Below are positions 1 through 30,434 of a stretch of 64,000 bases of DNA, one piece after another; position 1 is the first letter of the stretch; every line of letters starts with the position of its first letter. The position numbers and the translations under genes are program-made. Below the pieces are notes generated by a model. The model saw nothing but the letters and a program-made list of their open reading frames with translations, did not search any database and had not been told where the DNA came from. Source of the DNA: Parasponia andersonii (lineage: Eukaryota; Streptophyta; Magnoliopsida; Rosales; Cannabaceae); NCBI GenBank assembly GCA_002914805.1, contig JXTB01000002.1, positions 2,942,687 through 3,006,686 on the forward strand, written 5' to 3'.

Positions 1-618
1 ATCCGAAGAAGAGAGATGGAAGCTGTTAATTAACTTCGTTTTTTTCTACGCCGGTTGTAAAAAAGGTGAGCTTTCCTCTTATTTGGTAATTTATTTTCTC
101 GGCAACCAAACAAACCCCAGGTAAGATTTTGACGGAAAATTTGGTGGATAACACGCAATCGGGTATTAAATGTAAGACTTGGTATCTGGGTTGTAGGGTT
201 TTGGGTGGTATTTAGCTAAAATCGAGCTATTTCATAGTTCAGTTGTACGACTTTTAATTTTTTTTCGATTATAATCGGCATTTTATTTGACAAAAAAGGG
301 AAAACTAATCTGCCTCATTTTCTTGAATTTTGCGACTTGGTACCGGGTTCTTGGTGGTTTGGTAGTATTAATCTAGCTATTTTACAGTTCATTTGTATAA
401 ATTATAATTTTGTTGATTATAATCAACATTTCACGGAAAAGAAAGGAAAATTATTTGATCAATTTGTTGATTTTTGTAACTGCTAGCGGTAGTGGTTGAT
501 ACAGTGGTCTAATGGAGCTTCTTATTTGGTATTGTTATAGAAGGAAGGTCAGAGCTGACTTGTTATGTTAGGAAGCTTTATTTATTCTGTTATTTTTCTC
601 CTGTTGATTGCATTGTAG
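1..618 (+). other. SYD 5' leader exon end and 5' UTR intron
   Basis: The window seems to open in the 5' leader of the SYD gene. A good donor (AAG/GTGAGC) lies at 65/66 and an acceptor (TTGTAG) ends at 618, eleven bases before the start codon at 629. The stretch between is T-rich with no open frame, as expected of a plant 5' UTR intron. The promoter would lie outside the window. Confidence 0.55.
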
Positions 619-628
619 TTCAAACGAG

Positions 629-19827
<19,199 letters not shown>

Positions 19828-20250
19828 TTAGTTGAAAATGTAATCTTGTTGTACAGCGGTTCTTCCACAGTTCAGTGCGCATCTATTTAAAGAGACGCTT
19901 TGCCCTTGTACATAAGTTATAATAATATCCTTCGCAGTTTATATGTAATAGAGATTATTTATAACTTAAACATGTGTTATTCTCTCTGCACATTTCATTT
20001 ACTGGTGGATCCCCTGTACGGGTTCTCTTAGCCTTCTTGAGAATCGGCAGTTTGATTTAGCACCCGAGTTTTTAGCGAGTTTAACATAGTCCTTACCAAA
20101 GCTCGGGACTCGTCTCAGCAATGTAAAATAGTTTGTATCCCATAGTATGCTGTTGATATGTGTATATATATACATGTCCATACATATGTCTGTGGATGTG
20201 TTGATAATTGTCGTCAATTAAATTAATCAAAACGAGGAGAATTTTCCTTC
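19828..20250 (+). other. SYD 3' UTR and flank
   Basis: No coding signal. AT-rich DNA with near-canonical poly(A) signals (AATAATAT and AATAGAG, about 19921-19952) fits the 3' UTR and cleavage region of SYD. Further 3', around 20000-20250, there is only unique-looking noncoding sequence. Confidence 0.4.
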
Positions 20251-22049
20251 TTCCATGGCAGGGGTATTTTTGTGAAGTTGGTACGGCTAAAGTTACCATA
20301 CCATGCTGCCAGCAAACATGACCCGTTATAGAACTAGCTCGTGCGCTCGGATGGCCCCCATATAATTATAGTTTTTAAATCGTTTTTAAGAACTAGGAAT
20401 CATTTTAGTTTTTACAACGATTATTAAAGGGGTTGTTTTTAAGGAAGTACTTGAGAATTTAAATCATGTATTGTAAAGGGTTACGGAAAAACAAGAGTTC
20501 AAAGTTGCTTCCAACTACCTTAGGTCTCAATTGTTCTTTTTAGGTCAAGTGTCTTTAGTCTATGCTGCTGGTCTATCCTGTCCCCATTTTTTTTTTTCAT
20601 TTTAATTATGATTTTAAATTTGAAAATTAGAAATTCAATAAAATGAATTGCTCGAGCTGTGTTTGTATTTTTTTTTTAACATTTCCGTTGCACAGTTTTG
20701 TACTATTACCATAGGGCCTTGTACATGGAACAAGGATTGAAACTGAGATTATTTATCCTAAATTCATTTAATGCTAACTTGGAATTAAGATAAATAATCA
20801 CAATTTTAAAATAATTTCATATGAATGAGATAATTAATCTCACGCAAAAGTGTGGGATTATTAGTAGCTTTCACTTCTATTTAAGTTCCAAAATTAGTAG
20901 ATCATAATACTTTTTTTAAGATTTTAATTAATCTTAAATAAATTTATTATATATCTCAATGAAAAATAAGTCCCACATTACAATAATAATTCTAATTCAA
21001 TTCAATATTACACTGGCATAAAATAATATTAAATTTATCTCAATTCAATCCATTATAATACAACTGATACAATAATCCAATATCAATCTTGTATTCATGA
21101 CCAAAAAAAAAGAGATCATCCATAAATTTTTGAAAACTAAACAAGCATGTTTGATTGGTTGGAAACATTGGAATAATTCGATCATTCCTTTTTAATTCAT
21201 TGTTTAGCTAGGTTTGAAAAGATGGAATTTGGGTTCTCTTGGAATATTAATTCCATCACTTGGTGGAATTCTTGGTAATAAACACTAATTCTACATTTTA
21301 GCCTATTACTTTAAAACTTGACTTTTTTTTTTGGTCCATTCTATTACACTAATTGAACCAAACGATGAAATATTATTTCTATTCTCATTTCAATTTTATT
21401 TTATTACAATTTCTATTACAATTTTTTTTCTATTATACTAAATCAAACATAAATTGTTATGTCATATATCTAAAATTACTTAAATATCATATTGCTTAAT
21501 AAATTATGAAATATATTCGTCTCCAACAAATTTCAAATTGCTTTTACCCCTACCACTACCACTGCTGATCTCGATGTCGGCAACTCTTTTGTTCGACTGA
21601 TTTTCACCTATTGACTCGTCCTCACTCAAAAATCTTTGTTCATTCAAAATTTTGGACTATAGTGAAATATTTTTTGACCGCAGTCAAAGAAACGTTGACC
21701 CTGATTAAATATGGTTAGTGGTCTTTTCAAGAACGTCTTATTCACTTTTGCTTTTTTTCCGAAATTTTTGGATGTTGAACTGGGGGTAATTTTTGAATTT
21801 CGAATTTTTCAATAAATGAAATTCTTAGTTTTGTAAATAATTTCTAGTTAATTAAAAGAGGATAAATCCTTACAAATAGGACTAAAAATACAGTCTGGTG
21901 TATAATCGCGCCAAACTTTATCAGCAACCGAAGAAAAACTAATGCAAGATGGGCTATAAGTTACAGAATTTTCTTGGCGAGAAATAAAACTGTAACCAAT
22001 ATTGCATGGTAATTAAGTCATATACAGAATATATGAAATAATTGGACTT
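20251..22049. other. Gene-free AT-rich interval
   Basis: I see no gene here. The stretch is AT-rich with many short runs and truncated frames. The part 21840-22049 runs without a break into the LINE relic and may be its 3' tail. The rest looks like old, unclassifiable intergenic sequence. Confidence 0.5.
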
Positions 22050-22690
22050 TAATTCCCTTGAAAGAGGCTAAGGAGAACGCAATAGAACCTACAACATTAC
22101 TAGAGTCAGATTCAATCCATTTAATGCTGATATTTAAGTCGACACAGAGCTGAAAACCTTCACGAACTGCATAACACTCAGCCAAAAAAGCATCAAAAGT
22201 TAAGTTGCTTCTACTTTACGAGTTGCAGCAACAATAATCATTCCAACATCATCCATGGTAGCACCACATATAGCATCGATATTCATCTTTAAATCTCCCA
22301 AAGGATTAAGTTTCCAGAACCCGATTGACTGCATGGCTGCATGTGTTGTTGTTTCTTCTTTAAACTATTTAAAAAAAAAAAAAAGAAAAAAAGAGAGGAT
22401 AGGAAAGTTACCCTATACGACACTGGAAATTGGAGAAGGCATAGATGATTTCGCGGTACATGCACTAGATGAATATTCGCACTTTGTAAGACTATATATT
22501 GAAAGTTTCACCAAGATTTACTCACATCAGAATCCAAAGAGCTAATAACTCCATTGGCCTCCGAGATTTTTTTTTTATAACTTGATCAAACAATGAAGCG
22601 ACCTTTCTTTCCATAATGCCACACTAGTTGGCCACTCAAGCCCATTTTGCCTGAGGGAATACTCAAGATGGTGTCGTGATCTACCTGCCA
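22050..22690 (-). mobile_element. Decayed LINE (non-LTR) 3' end: zf-RVT and RNase H remnants
   Basis: On the minus strand, 22690-22580 translates to a recognisable plant LINE zf-RVT region (DHDTILSIPSGKM, then LVWHYGKKGRF, a stop, then SSY), matching the family pattern D-x-ILxIP...W...KxGxF-V-SAY. Further on, 22335-22060 gives an RNase H-like stretch (WKLNPLGDLKMNIDA, then after a frameshift AECYAVREGF and WIESDSSNVV), matching the RVT_3 type found at the C-terminus of plant LINEs. Stops and frameshifts show it is dead. The spacing between the two parts is short, so an internal deletion is likely. Confidence 0.75.
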
Positions 22691-23159
22691 AAAATGTTTA
22701 TTTATTTTGGCCAGGTCTCATTTAACGTTTACCATGTCCCAAAAATGTCATCAAATGCTTTGAAGTAAGGTTAAACTTGATATTGACTCCTATACTATAT
22801 GGTCATGAATGGTTGAGAATTTGTACTAGTTGGACATGAATGGTTGAGATGTGATATACTAGATTTCTATTCAGTAAATCTAGGGTAAATTGAAAATATA
22901 TGTTATGATTTTTTTTTTAATTTCAAAAATTCAACCTTGTATTTTTGGAAACTATGTTTTATCCATGATTTCAAAATAAAGTCCTAGTTTCACCCTAAAA
23001 TATCTTATTTTGGGAAAGAAGTTTTAATTGACTAAAATGTATTCCTCCTTCAGTGTTTTAAAACATAAATTATTTCAAAATGGATTCTTGATTTAGTAAG
23101 AAAATGTTTGTTTTTTTTTTCCAACTAAATTTTTGGTTGTTTGGTTTTATATTTTTTAA

Positions 23160-23390
23160 TTATTTTAAAAAGGATAATAATAGGTGTACCAAATTTTTAA
23201 TAGTAACACATATAACATTTGAGTTGGCACTATTTAATTGGTATATTAAAATTTATCACAAATAAGTTAATTATATTCATTAATTGAATATTACTAACTT
23301 ATATACCACATATGTTGGCATTAAAAATTTAGTAAAAATTTTGATACATATAGTATTATCTTTTTAAAAATTATTTAGAATTATTTATGT
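23160..23390. repeat. Possible small inverted-repeat (MITE-like) element
   Basis: AT-rich arms near 23165-23245 and 23300-23385 read as imperfect inverted copies (AAAAAGGATAATAATAGG against the complement of the end). Divergence and low complexity make this a weak call. Confidence 0.35.
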
Positions 23391-23749
23391 TTCAAAATAC
23401 TGAATGATGTGTGTGTTTTCGTCGATTGGAACTTTTATCTGAAATTAGACGTTTCAAGTGCTATATATTGTTGGGTGGAGCAAGTCCATATTTTTCCTTT
23501 TAAGATTACTTTTATAGAATGACACTTCTACACCATGGACATGGAATTCCTTTTTTGCCCCTAAATGATACGTTTCGTACTTTTTTTCACCATAAGAAAT
23601 ACTTGGGTTTTTAAGTATGCATATATTGAATTCATTATCGCACAACTGACCTCTTAATATTGTAAGTAGATCATATGATACATATAATTCTCGTGATATG
23701 AACTTCATTTACCGTAATTCTTATATTTGACCATCTTACAATTGGTGAA

Positions 23750-24905
23750 ACATAAATCAGTAGTAAGTTAAGAACTTATTTTAAACCCTAATAATCTCCT
23801 TAATGTATTTCAGATGTGGAATGATATAGTATTAGGTTTGCCCCTTCTGTTAGAAGGATAAAATGGTCAGTTTTAATGTTTGAGCCTTTAATGTATGCAA
23901 ACCAGCCGTTAAAATTGAGACAAAACACTATAAATCAAGAACCAAAACTTATTAAAAAAAATGCATAATTCCAGATATAATTATAATGAACATTTAAAAA
24001 TGAGCGTGACAAAACTTTGACAAAAACATATGAGCCCAATTAACACTGATTTAGGCAATAAAATAAAATAATCTAGAGATGCAGGTGTAGGTAGTGGACT
24101 TAATGATGGGAAAATTCCTCGTAGGGGCAAGTCCCCGTGTGTTCGCAGCTTGCTAAATAAGGACAAAGGTGTGAGTTCGCAGTTAAAAACCATACCCGTG
24201 TCAGGGTTCGGGATTGCATTCCAACCCCGTTGCATTATAATCATTTTACTTATTATTTTATAACACATATTTACAAACCTTTACTTATTATAATAATAAT
24301 AAAAATAATAATTTATAACACACAAATTTTTACATCCTTATGTGGGCGTGGCTTATTTATTTTCGACATATCTATATTTGGTCAGAGATTAGAAGTCTAG
24401 ACTGTCATATTTTGTGATTTATTTAGGTTTGGTTGGGTCAACCCATAAAAGATAAATGTTTGACCCAATCATTCCAAACTAACTTAATTAAGGTTTAGGA
24501 TAGACTTGCCCATAATTGACTTCTTTTAATTTAAAAGGAATATCAATAATATAGTTACAAATCTAATTTATTTAAAGAAAATTATTTAAATTATATTTAT
24601 TATGTATTAGTTAAAAGATTAACAAACTAGGATGAGCTAGCTAACTGTATATCGGCCTGTCCAAACCAGGCAGCTAACTCATCATTATCTATCAACCATA
24701 ACATACAGGCCCATCATATCCCATGTATGTTAGGTTGGCCGAGATGGACCAATTAGATTGTTGGGCTTAGATATATCGGTCTGGCCCAATCCAACCTAAT
24801 ATTGTTATATAACGGACATAGACCAGACCATATGGAATGTCTAAAATAACCCAATTAATTGACAATAAGCCTAATTTTCTAATTCTATACTGAAGTTTAA
24901 GCTTC
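23750..24905. repeat. Copy 1 of a ~1.1-kb diverged direct duplication
   Basis: From CATAAATCAGTAGTAAGTTA to the CTAAAATAACCCAATTAATT region, this stretch is repeated at 24910-26400. Collinear landmarks include GTTTGAGCCTTTAAT, CAAAACTTTGACAAAAACAT, AATCTAGAGATGCA, AAAAACCATAC, CATATTTGGTCA and CAGCTAACTC. No coding frame is conserved between the copies. Confidence 0.8.
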
Positions 24906-24909
24906 TAAC

Positions 24910-26400
24910 ATAAATCGGTAGTAAGTTATGTTGGTTATACTATGCAACCTATAAGGCTCAATGTTTGAGCCTTTAATATATGTAAACCAAACATTAAAAT
25001 TGAGACAACATTATAGATCAGGAACCAAAACTTATTAATAAAAATGCATAATTCCATAGATAATTATAAGGAACATTTAAAAATGAATGTGACAAAACTT
25101 TGACAAAAACATATGAACCTAATTAATTTAATTTAGGACAAAAATAAAATAATCTAGAGATGCAAGTATTGGGATGACAAAATTCTTTATTGAGGTGGGT
25201 CCCTGCGTATTCGAAGGTTACTAAACAAGAAAAGGGGGGTTGGTTTGCAGTTAAAAACCATACACATGTTAGGGTTGGGGATTACATTCCCCACCTTAAA
25301 CCCGCTCCATTATAATTATTTTACTTATTGTTTTGTAACACAAATTTACAAGTCTTTATTATTATAAAAATAATAATTTATAACACAAATTTTTACATCC
25401 TTATACGAACGTGACTCATTTTTTTTTTAATACATCCATATTTGGTCATTGACCAGAAGTCTAGACCATCATGTCTTGTGATTTTCTTAAGTCTGGTTGG
25501 GTTGGACCCATAAAAGACAAGCATTTGGCCCAATTCATCATGGACTCACTTTATTAAAGTGTATGATGGGCTGACTCATGGTGAACTTCTTTTCATTTAA
25601 AAAAATAATAATTTCAGTACAAAATTAATTTATTTAAAGAAAATTATTTAAATTATATTTATTATATATTAGAAAAAAGATTGACGAGCCAGGGTTGGGT
25701 AGCTACCTGTAGACCAACCTGTCCAAGCCTAGCAGCTAACTCGTCATTGTCTACCGACCATAATGCATAGGCTCATCGTGTCCCGTGTATACTATGTCGG
25801 CTTAGACGGACTTTTTCTTAATATATTAAAAAAAATGAGCCTTAATTAATTAATAAAAATCGCTTATTGTAAATTAAAAAAGAATATTTATTATTACCTA
25901 ACGTCCATCCTATTTTATAAAGGATAAAAGATTTCTATGTCTCACGGTGTGATTCGAATCTAGAAACGAAATATTAAATAGTGAGTGTTCTTATTATTTA
26001 AGTCAATCTATTTCGTTGTCATTCCATTTTTATTAGCTATAATAGATTTTTATACTGTGTTCTTATCACTTAATATCATTTAAGTCAATCCATCTATTTC
26101 GTTGTCATTCCATTTTTATTAGCTATAATAGATTTTTATACTGTGTTCTTATCACTTAATATCACTTAAGTCAATCCATTTTTATTAGGTATAATAAATT
26201 TTTACACTGTGTTCTTATTAGTTAAGTCAATCCATTTCGTCGGGTTAGATAAATGAGTCCGGCCTGATTTAACCCAGCACTATTATTGCATAACGCAATA
26301 AGGGGTATTAAACCAGGCCAAATGGCACGTCTAAAATAACCCAATAATAAGTGACCCTAAGCCTAATTTCCCAACACTGCTCTAGAGTCTAGTTTCCTAA
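24910..26400. repeat. Copy 2 of the ~1.1-kb duplication, with an internal insertion
   Basis: Collinear with copy 1 up to about 25810 and again from about 26290 (GTCTAAAATAACCCAATAAT). The roughly 450 bases between, including an 82-86 bp minisatellite, are absent from copy 1. The copies differ at many positions, so the duplication is old. No gene is visible in either. Confidence 0.75.
25995..26245 (+). repeat. 82-86 bp tandem minisatellite (about 3.3 copies)
   Basis: The landmark AAGTCAATC recurs at 26000, 26082, 26168 and 26224. The first two units are nearly identical (82 and 86 bp); the third is shortened to 56 bp by loss of the TATTTCGTTGTCATTCC part. It lies within the segment inserted in duplication copy 2. 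Confidence 0.9.
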
Positions 26401-26746
26401 CAACATATCAGCCCTTAAACGATGTGGTACAGGCTATAGGCTCTTACCAACCCTATCTCTCTTGCCTTTTGGTCTCTCTCGAATCTCCCCTCCTCTTTGG
26501 TCAACCTCAGCGACTCTCTCTGCTCCCAGCCTCTCGGTTTCCCTCGCCGACCGCCGCCGCCGCAGGCCCTCAGACGCCACCACCTCCACCCGTCGTGTCT
26601 CCGCCTGAGCCCAAAGCCGAAGCTACCCTCAAGGTATGTATGACGCCATAGCTGTGAGAAATGATCTCTGTTGAGAATAATGGTGCAACATATCATGTTA
26701 TGCATGTCAAACCTCAAGAGGGGTTTTTCATGAAATTCGAATTATC

Positions 26747-26749
<3 letters not shown>

Positions 26750-26779
<30 letters not shown>
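26750..26779 (+). repeat. (CT)15 microsatellite
   Basis: Uninterrupted CT dinucleotide run inside the 5' UTR intron of the J-domain gene. Similar shorter CT runs occur at 5798-5812 (SYD intron) and 32022-32047 (leader of the BRCT gene). Confidence 0.95.
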
Positions 26780-26783
<4 letters not shown>

Positions 26784-27013
26784 GAGTTCGGAAATGGAAA
26801 AAGTGATCTGTGGTTTTCTATTTTTTGTAGGGTTTAATTACAGATAGAGATTTTAGATGTGAAGAGAAGAAAAAGAGTGAAGCAATTGATGAAAGTTCTT
26901 TGAGCTATATGGGGTTTTGATTAGCAATTGATGAAATTTGTTTAAGCTATTATTTGGGGTTCTGATTAGCTTTAGTTGTTTGAGAGGAGCCCTTTGGCAA
27001 AATGACAATATGG

Positions 27014-27128
27014 AAAATTTTTATTTGCAAAATGACCTTCTTTGACCATGATGGTCGCTTAGTGTGAAAATAAGGTCGCTCGGTATAAAAGCCAAGGTCG
27101 CTCAGGTCATTTTGCAAATAAAAATTTT
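27014..27128. repeat. Perfect 25-bp inverted repeat (hairpin)
   Basis: The arms 27014-27038 and 27104-27128 are exact reverse complements (AAAATTTTTATTTGCAAAAT, then GACCT). A 65-base loop contains three GGTCGCT motifs. It could be a small MITE or a structured intron element. Confidence 0.85.
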
Positions 27129-27605
27129 GGCCGCGACTTTCCTTTTCTCTTAAAAGTCATTTTTCTTGTTTTTTTTGAGCTGTAGTGGTGTAAAAATTTT
27201 TTGTTATAAGCTTTTTTTGCAGTTGAGATTTTTGATTTGTGGTGATTTGCTATTATCAGAGTTCGAGATGTCTGAGCTTGGGAGATTTTAACCCCACCTT
27301 ACAGGGTTTTGGGTTGCCAAAGCATATTGAATTTCGGTTGACGTGAAGGTAGATATGTAATAGATATTTTATTTTTCATTATGAAGGGTTTAATTGGCCG
27401 TAAATGGATAAATAACATGTGGGGTTGTGTCATATAGGGTTTTGGTGGGGATTTCTTGCTTGCTGTTTAAAAGCTTGGTATCTGAACTTGGGCTGCTGGC
27501 CATGTTATCAAGGAAGTGATTTGGCGTTCTGATGTAGTCTTTTGTTGCATACAGTAGTGAAGCAATTTGAGTCCAGTGATTCAAGTCAGCTTCTCTTCAT
27601 TAGAA

Positions 27606-30434
27606 ATGGACTGTAACAAAGAAGAGGCCCTGAGGGCCAGGGATATTGCTGAGAAGAAGATGCAAAGCAAGGAGTTCATGGCAGCTCGTAAGATTGCTTT
27701 GAAGGCACAACAACTTTATCCTGATGTTGAGAATATTTCTCAGATGCTTATGGTTTGTGATGTGCATTGCTCTGCTGCACAGAAGTTAGCGGGGAATGAG
27801 ATGGACTGGTATGGAATCCTACAAGTTGAGGAACGAGCAGATGAGGCAACCATTAAGAAGCAATATAGGAAGTTTGCCCTTCAACTTCATCCAGATAAAA
27901 ACAAGTTTTCTGGTGCTGAAGCTGCTTTTAAGCTGATCGGAGAGGCTCAAAGAATACTTTTAGACACACAAAAACGTCACATGCATAACATGAGACGCAA
28001 GTCCTCTATGAGTGGACCGCCTACAACTAGTTATCCCTCACACAAGACCAATTCAACCTCCAATGTGGTTCCAAACAACAATAGAAGCAACCCGTCAGGT
28101 CTGAATTCCCAAAATCAGCAATCACGACAGTCAACTTTCCAAGGGAATCAAGATCCCCGATCAACCTTTTGGACTGTGTGCCCATTTTGTTCGGTAAGGT
28201 ACCAATATTATAAAGAAGTTGTTAACAGATCTCTTCGTTGTCAGAGTTGCCAAAAGCCCTTCGTTGCGTATGACATAAATGCACCTGCAACCGGTGATTT
28301 CAGTAAACCAGTATTTTCCCAGCAGAAAAACAATACTCACAAAGTGGAAGCACAATACTTTGGCGCTGGGAATTCGAAAGCCGAATCAGTGCAAACTCCA
28401 GGTAAGAAGGTAGACCATACTTCTGGTATTGGTACAGTAAAGGTGAATCACAAGAGAGAAAAGAAGCATGTTCGAGATCAGAGCGAAATCTCTGAATCTG
28501 AACCATCTCTCTCTGAAAGTAGCTCTAATTCTGATGAAGACATATCGATTGATGAGAATGGCAATCTCCTGAGAGAACAAAACACCGGTAATTCAGGAGA
28601 GCAAAATCCACGAAGATCATCACGCCATAAGCACCAGGTCTCTTACAAGGAAAACATAAGTGAAGATGATGACTATGTGCGCCCTTCAAAAAGGGCAAAG
28701 GGGAAGACGTCCTCCTGCTTTGCTGAAGGGGAGAATGGAGATCCATCTAAAGGGGAGTCAGATAGGAAGAAAAATCTGTCCGATGCTTCTATCATCAAAG
28801 AAGATGAGAAAGGGGTTGAACGGAAAGAAGGTGGTGAAGAGTGCTTGCTTAATGTAGTCAAGGCCAAGAAGAACGAAGAGGTTAAAGAGCCAGTTGATGG
28901 GAATGGATTCAAGAAAAGATTTGAAGGTTGTGATAATATGGATTCAAGCTCTGAGGAAGCTTCAGATTTGCAATTCTTTAAGTATCCAGATCCTGAATTC
29001 AATGACTTTGACAAGGAAAGAGAAGAAGATCGTTTTGCTGCAGGCCAGATCTGGGCTGCTTATGATGTTCAAAATGCCATGCCTAGAGTCTATGCTAGGA
29101 TCAAGAAGGTTTATTCTCCTGGGTTCAAGGTGCAGATAATCTGGCTAGAGCCAGACCCAAATGGTGGGACTGAAATCAAATGGTACACCAGGAACTTGCC
29201 ATTTTCTTGTGGTAAGTTTAAGTATGGGAGTACTGAGAAAACAGATAACCGTCTTATGTTCTCTCATTTAGTTGCTTGGGAAAAAGGTAGAAGTAGAGAT
29301 ACTTTTATGATACATCCAAGAAGGGGGGAGACCTGGGCTCTTTTCAAAAATTGGGATATTAAATGGAGTTGTGATCCAGTTGCACATAGTCAGCGTGAAT
29401 ATGAATATGAGTTTGTTGAAATTTTGACCAATTACGATTCAGATGTAGGAATACATGTTGCTATATTGAGTAAGGTGAAAGGATTTGTGAGTATTTTCTG
29501 TCGGATGGAAAAGGTGGGGAAGAAGACATTTCTTGTTCCACCGGGTGAATTATTGAGGTTCTCCCACATGATTCCATCCTATAGAATGAAAGGTAATGAG
29601 AGAGGAGTTCCATTAGGATCTCTTGAACTTGATACCGCTGCTTTGCCAATTGAGCCCACCATGGAGAGTGACAGTGATACGAAGAGGAGCCATTTAGAGC
29701 CTCAACAGAACAGTTCTACCATTCCTTCAACTTCAACCCCAGAAGATTTGGAAATTCCAGATCCTGAGTTCTACAACTTCGATGATGATAAGTCGAAAGA
29801 AAAGTTTCAGGTTGGTCAAATATGGGCATTATATAGCGATGAGGATGGCTTGCCAAAATACTATGGTCATATTAAAAAAATTGATCATAGCCCATCTTTC
29901 AAACTGCATATCTCTTGGCTTATTTCTTCCTCCCTACCAGTGAACGTTGTTAGATGGTCTGATGACGACATGCCCATTTCTTTTGGTAGATTTAAGCTTG
30001 AAATGGGTGAGGGTCAGGCCTATGATAGCATAGTTTCTTTTTCGCATCAGGTAAGAGCAGAGCCTACAGGTAGAAGACAATATGAAATATTTCCAAGGAA
30101 AGGTGAAGTCTGGGCAGTGTACAGGAATTGGAGTCCCGAAATCCAATGTTCTGACTTGGCAAACTGTGAATATGACATAGTGGAAGTTCTTTCAGCTACT
30201 GCTTTACTAATTAGCGTTTTGGTTTTGGATCGTGTTGATGGGTTTAGCTCAGTTTTTAAGGCTCGAATGGAGGGAGAGACAACCATCACTTGGAGTATTC
30301 CGCAGATAGATTTTCTTAAGTTCTCTCACCAGATTCCTGCATTCCGTCTAACCAAAGAGCGAGATGGCAGGCTGAGAGGCTTCTGGGAACTTGATACTGC
30401 TGCCTTGCCAGTTCATTATTTTTGTTCAAGCTAG
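27606..30434 (+). CDS. J-domain (DnaJ) protein with two DUF3444 domains
   Basis: Large plant J-domain protein, 942 residues in one uninterrupted exon. Order seen: a helical N-terminus (MDCNKEEALRARDIAEKKMQ) common to this family; a J domain at about 66-130 (DWYGILQVEE...) with the HPD motif intact (LQLHPDKNKF), so it should stimulate Hsp70 ATPase; a zinc-ribbon-like CPFC...CQSC pair at about 195-225; a charged, Ser/Glu/Lys-rich linker with basic nuclear-signal-like clusters; and two DUF3444 domains at about 475-685 and 725-940, each opening with a PDPEF motif and containing GQIWA. The start at 27606 is preferred over an in-frame ATG 39 bases upstream because the family begins MDCNKEEA. Partners and role are not known from sequence; a nuclear site is inferred. 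Family call is secure. Confidence 0.95.
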   Translation: MDCNKEEALRARDIAEKKMQSKEFMAARKIALKAQQLYPDVENISQMLMVCDVHCSAAQKLAGNEMDWYGILQVEERADEATIKKQYRKFALQLHPDKNKFSGAEAAFKLIGEAQRILLDTQKRHMHNMRRKSSMSGPPTTSYPSHKTNSTSNVVPNNNRSNPSGLNSQNQQSRQSTFQGNQDPRSTFWTVCPFCSVRYQYYKEVVNRSLRCQSCQKPFVAYDINAPATGDFSKPVFSQQKNNTHKVEAQYFGAGNSKAESVQTPGKKVDHTSGIGTVKVNHKREKKHVRDQSEISESEPSLSESSSNSDEDISIDENGNLLREQNTGNSGEQNPRRSSRHKHQVSYKENISEDDDYVRPSKRAKGKTSSCFAEGENGDPSKGESDRKKNLSDASIIKEDEKGVERKEGGEECLLNVVKAKKNEEVKEPVDGNGFKKRFEGCDNMDSSSEEASDLQFFKYPDPEFNDFDKEREEDRFAAGQIWAAYDVQNAMPRVYARIKKVYSPGFKVQIIWLEPDPNGGTEIKWYTRNLPFSCGKFKYGSTEKTDNRLMFSHLVAWEKGRSRDTFMIHPRRGETWALFKNWDIKWSCDPVAHSQREYEYEFVEILTNYDSDVGIHVAILSKVKGFVSIFCRMEKVGKKTFLVPPGELLRFSHMIPSYRMKGNERGVPLGSLELDTAALPIEPTMESDSDTKRSHLEPQQNSSTIPSTSTPEDLEIPDPEFYNFDDDKSKEKFQVGQIWALYSDEDGLPKYYGHIKKIDHSPSFKLHISWLISSSLPVNVVRWSDDDMPISFGRFKLEMGEGQAYDSIVSFSHQVRAEPTGRRQYEIFPRKGEVWAVYRNWSPEIQCSDLANCEYDIVEVLSATALLISVLVLDRVDGFSSVFKARMEGETTITWSIPQIDFLKFSHQIPAFRLTKERDGRLRGFWELDTAALPVHYFCSS

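Larger units (their letters stand above)
26470..27554 (+). other. 5' leader exon and 5' UTR intron of the J-domain gene
   Basis: A C-rich, CT-rich leader typical of a plant 5' UTR (to 26633) ends at a strong donor (CAAG/GTATGT, intron from 26634). The intron ends at CATACAG (27554), 51 bases before the start codon at 27606. It includes a (CT)n microsatellite at 26750-26779 and a perfect inverted repeat at 27014-27128. Confidence 0.65.

Noticed and set aside
20700-21450. Possible MITE pair around GGAATTC and ATTCCATC words
   Set aside because: Short inverted words occur, but I could not define matching ends or a target duplication in this AT-rich stretch.
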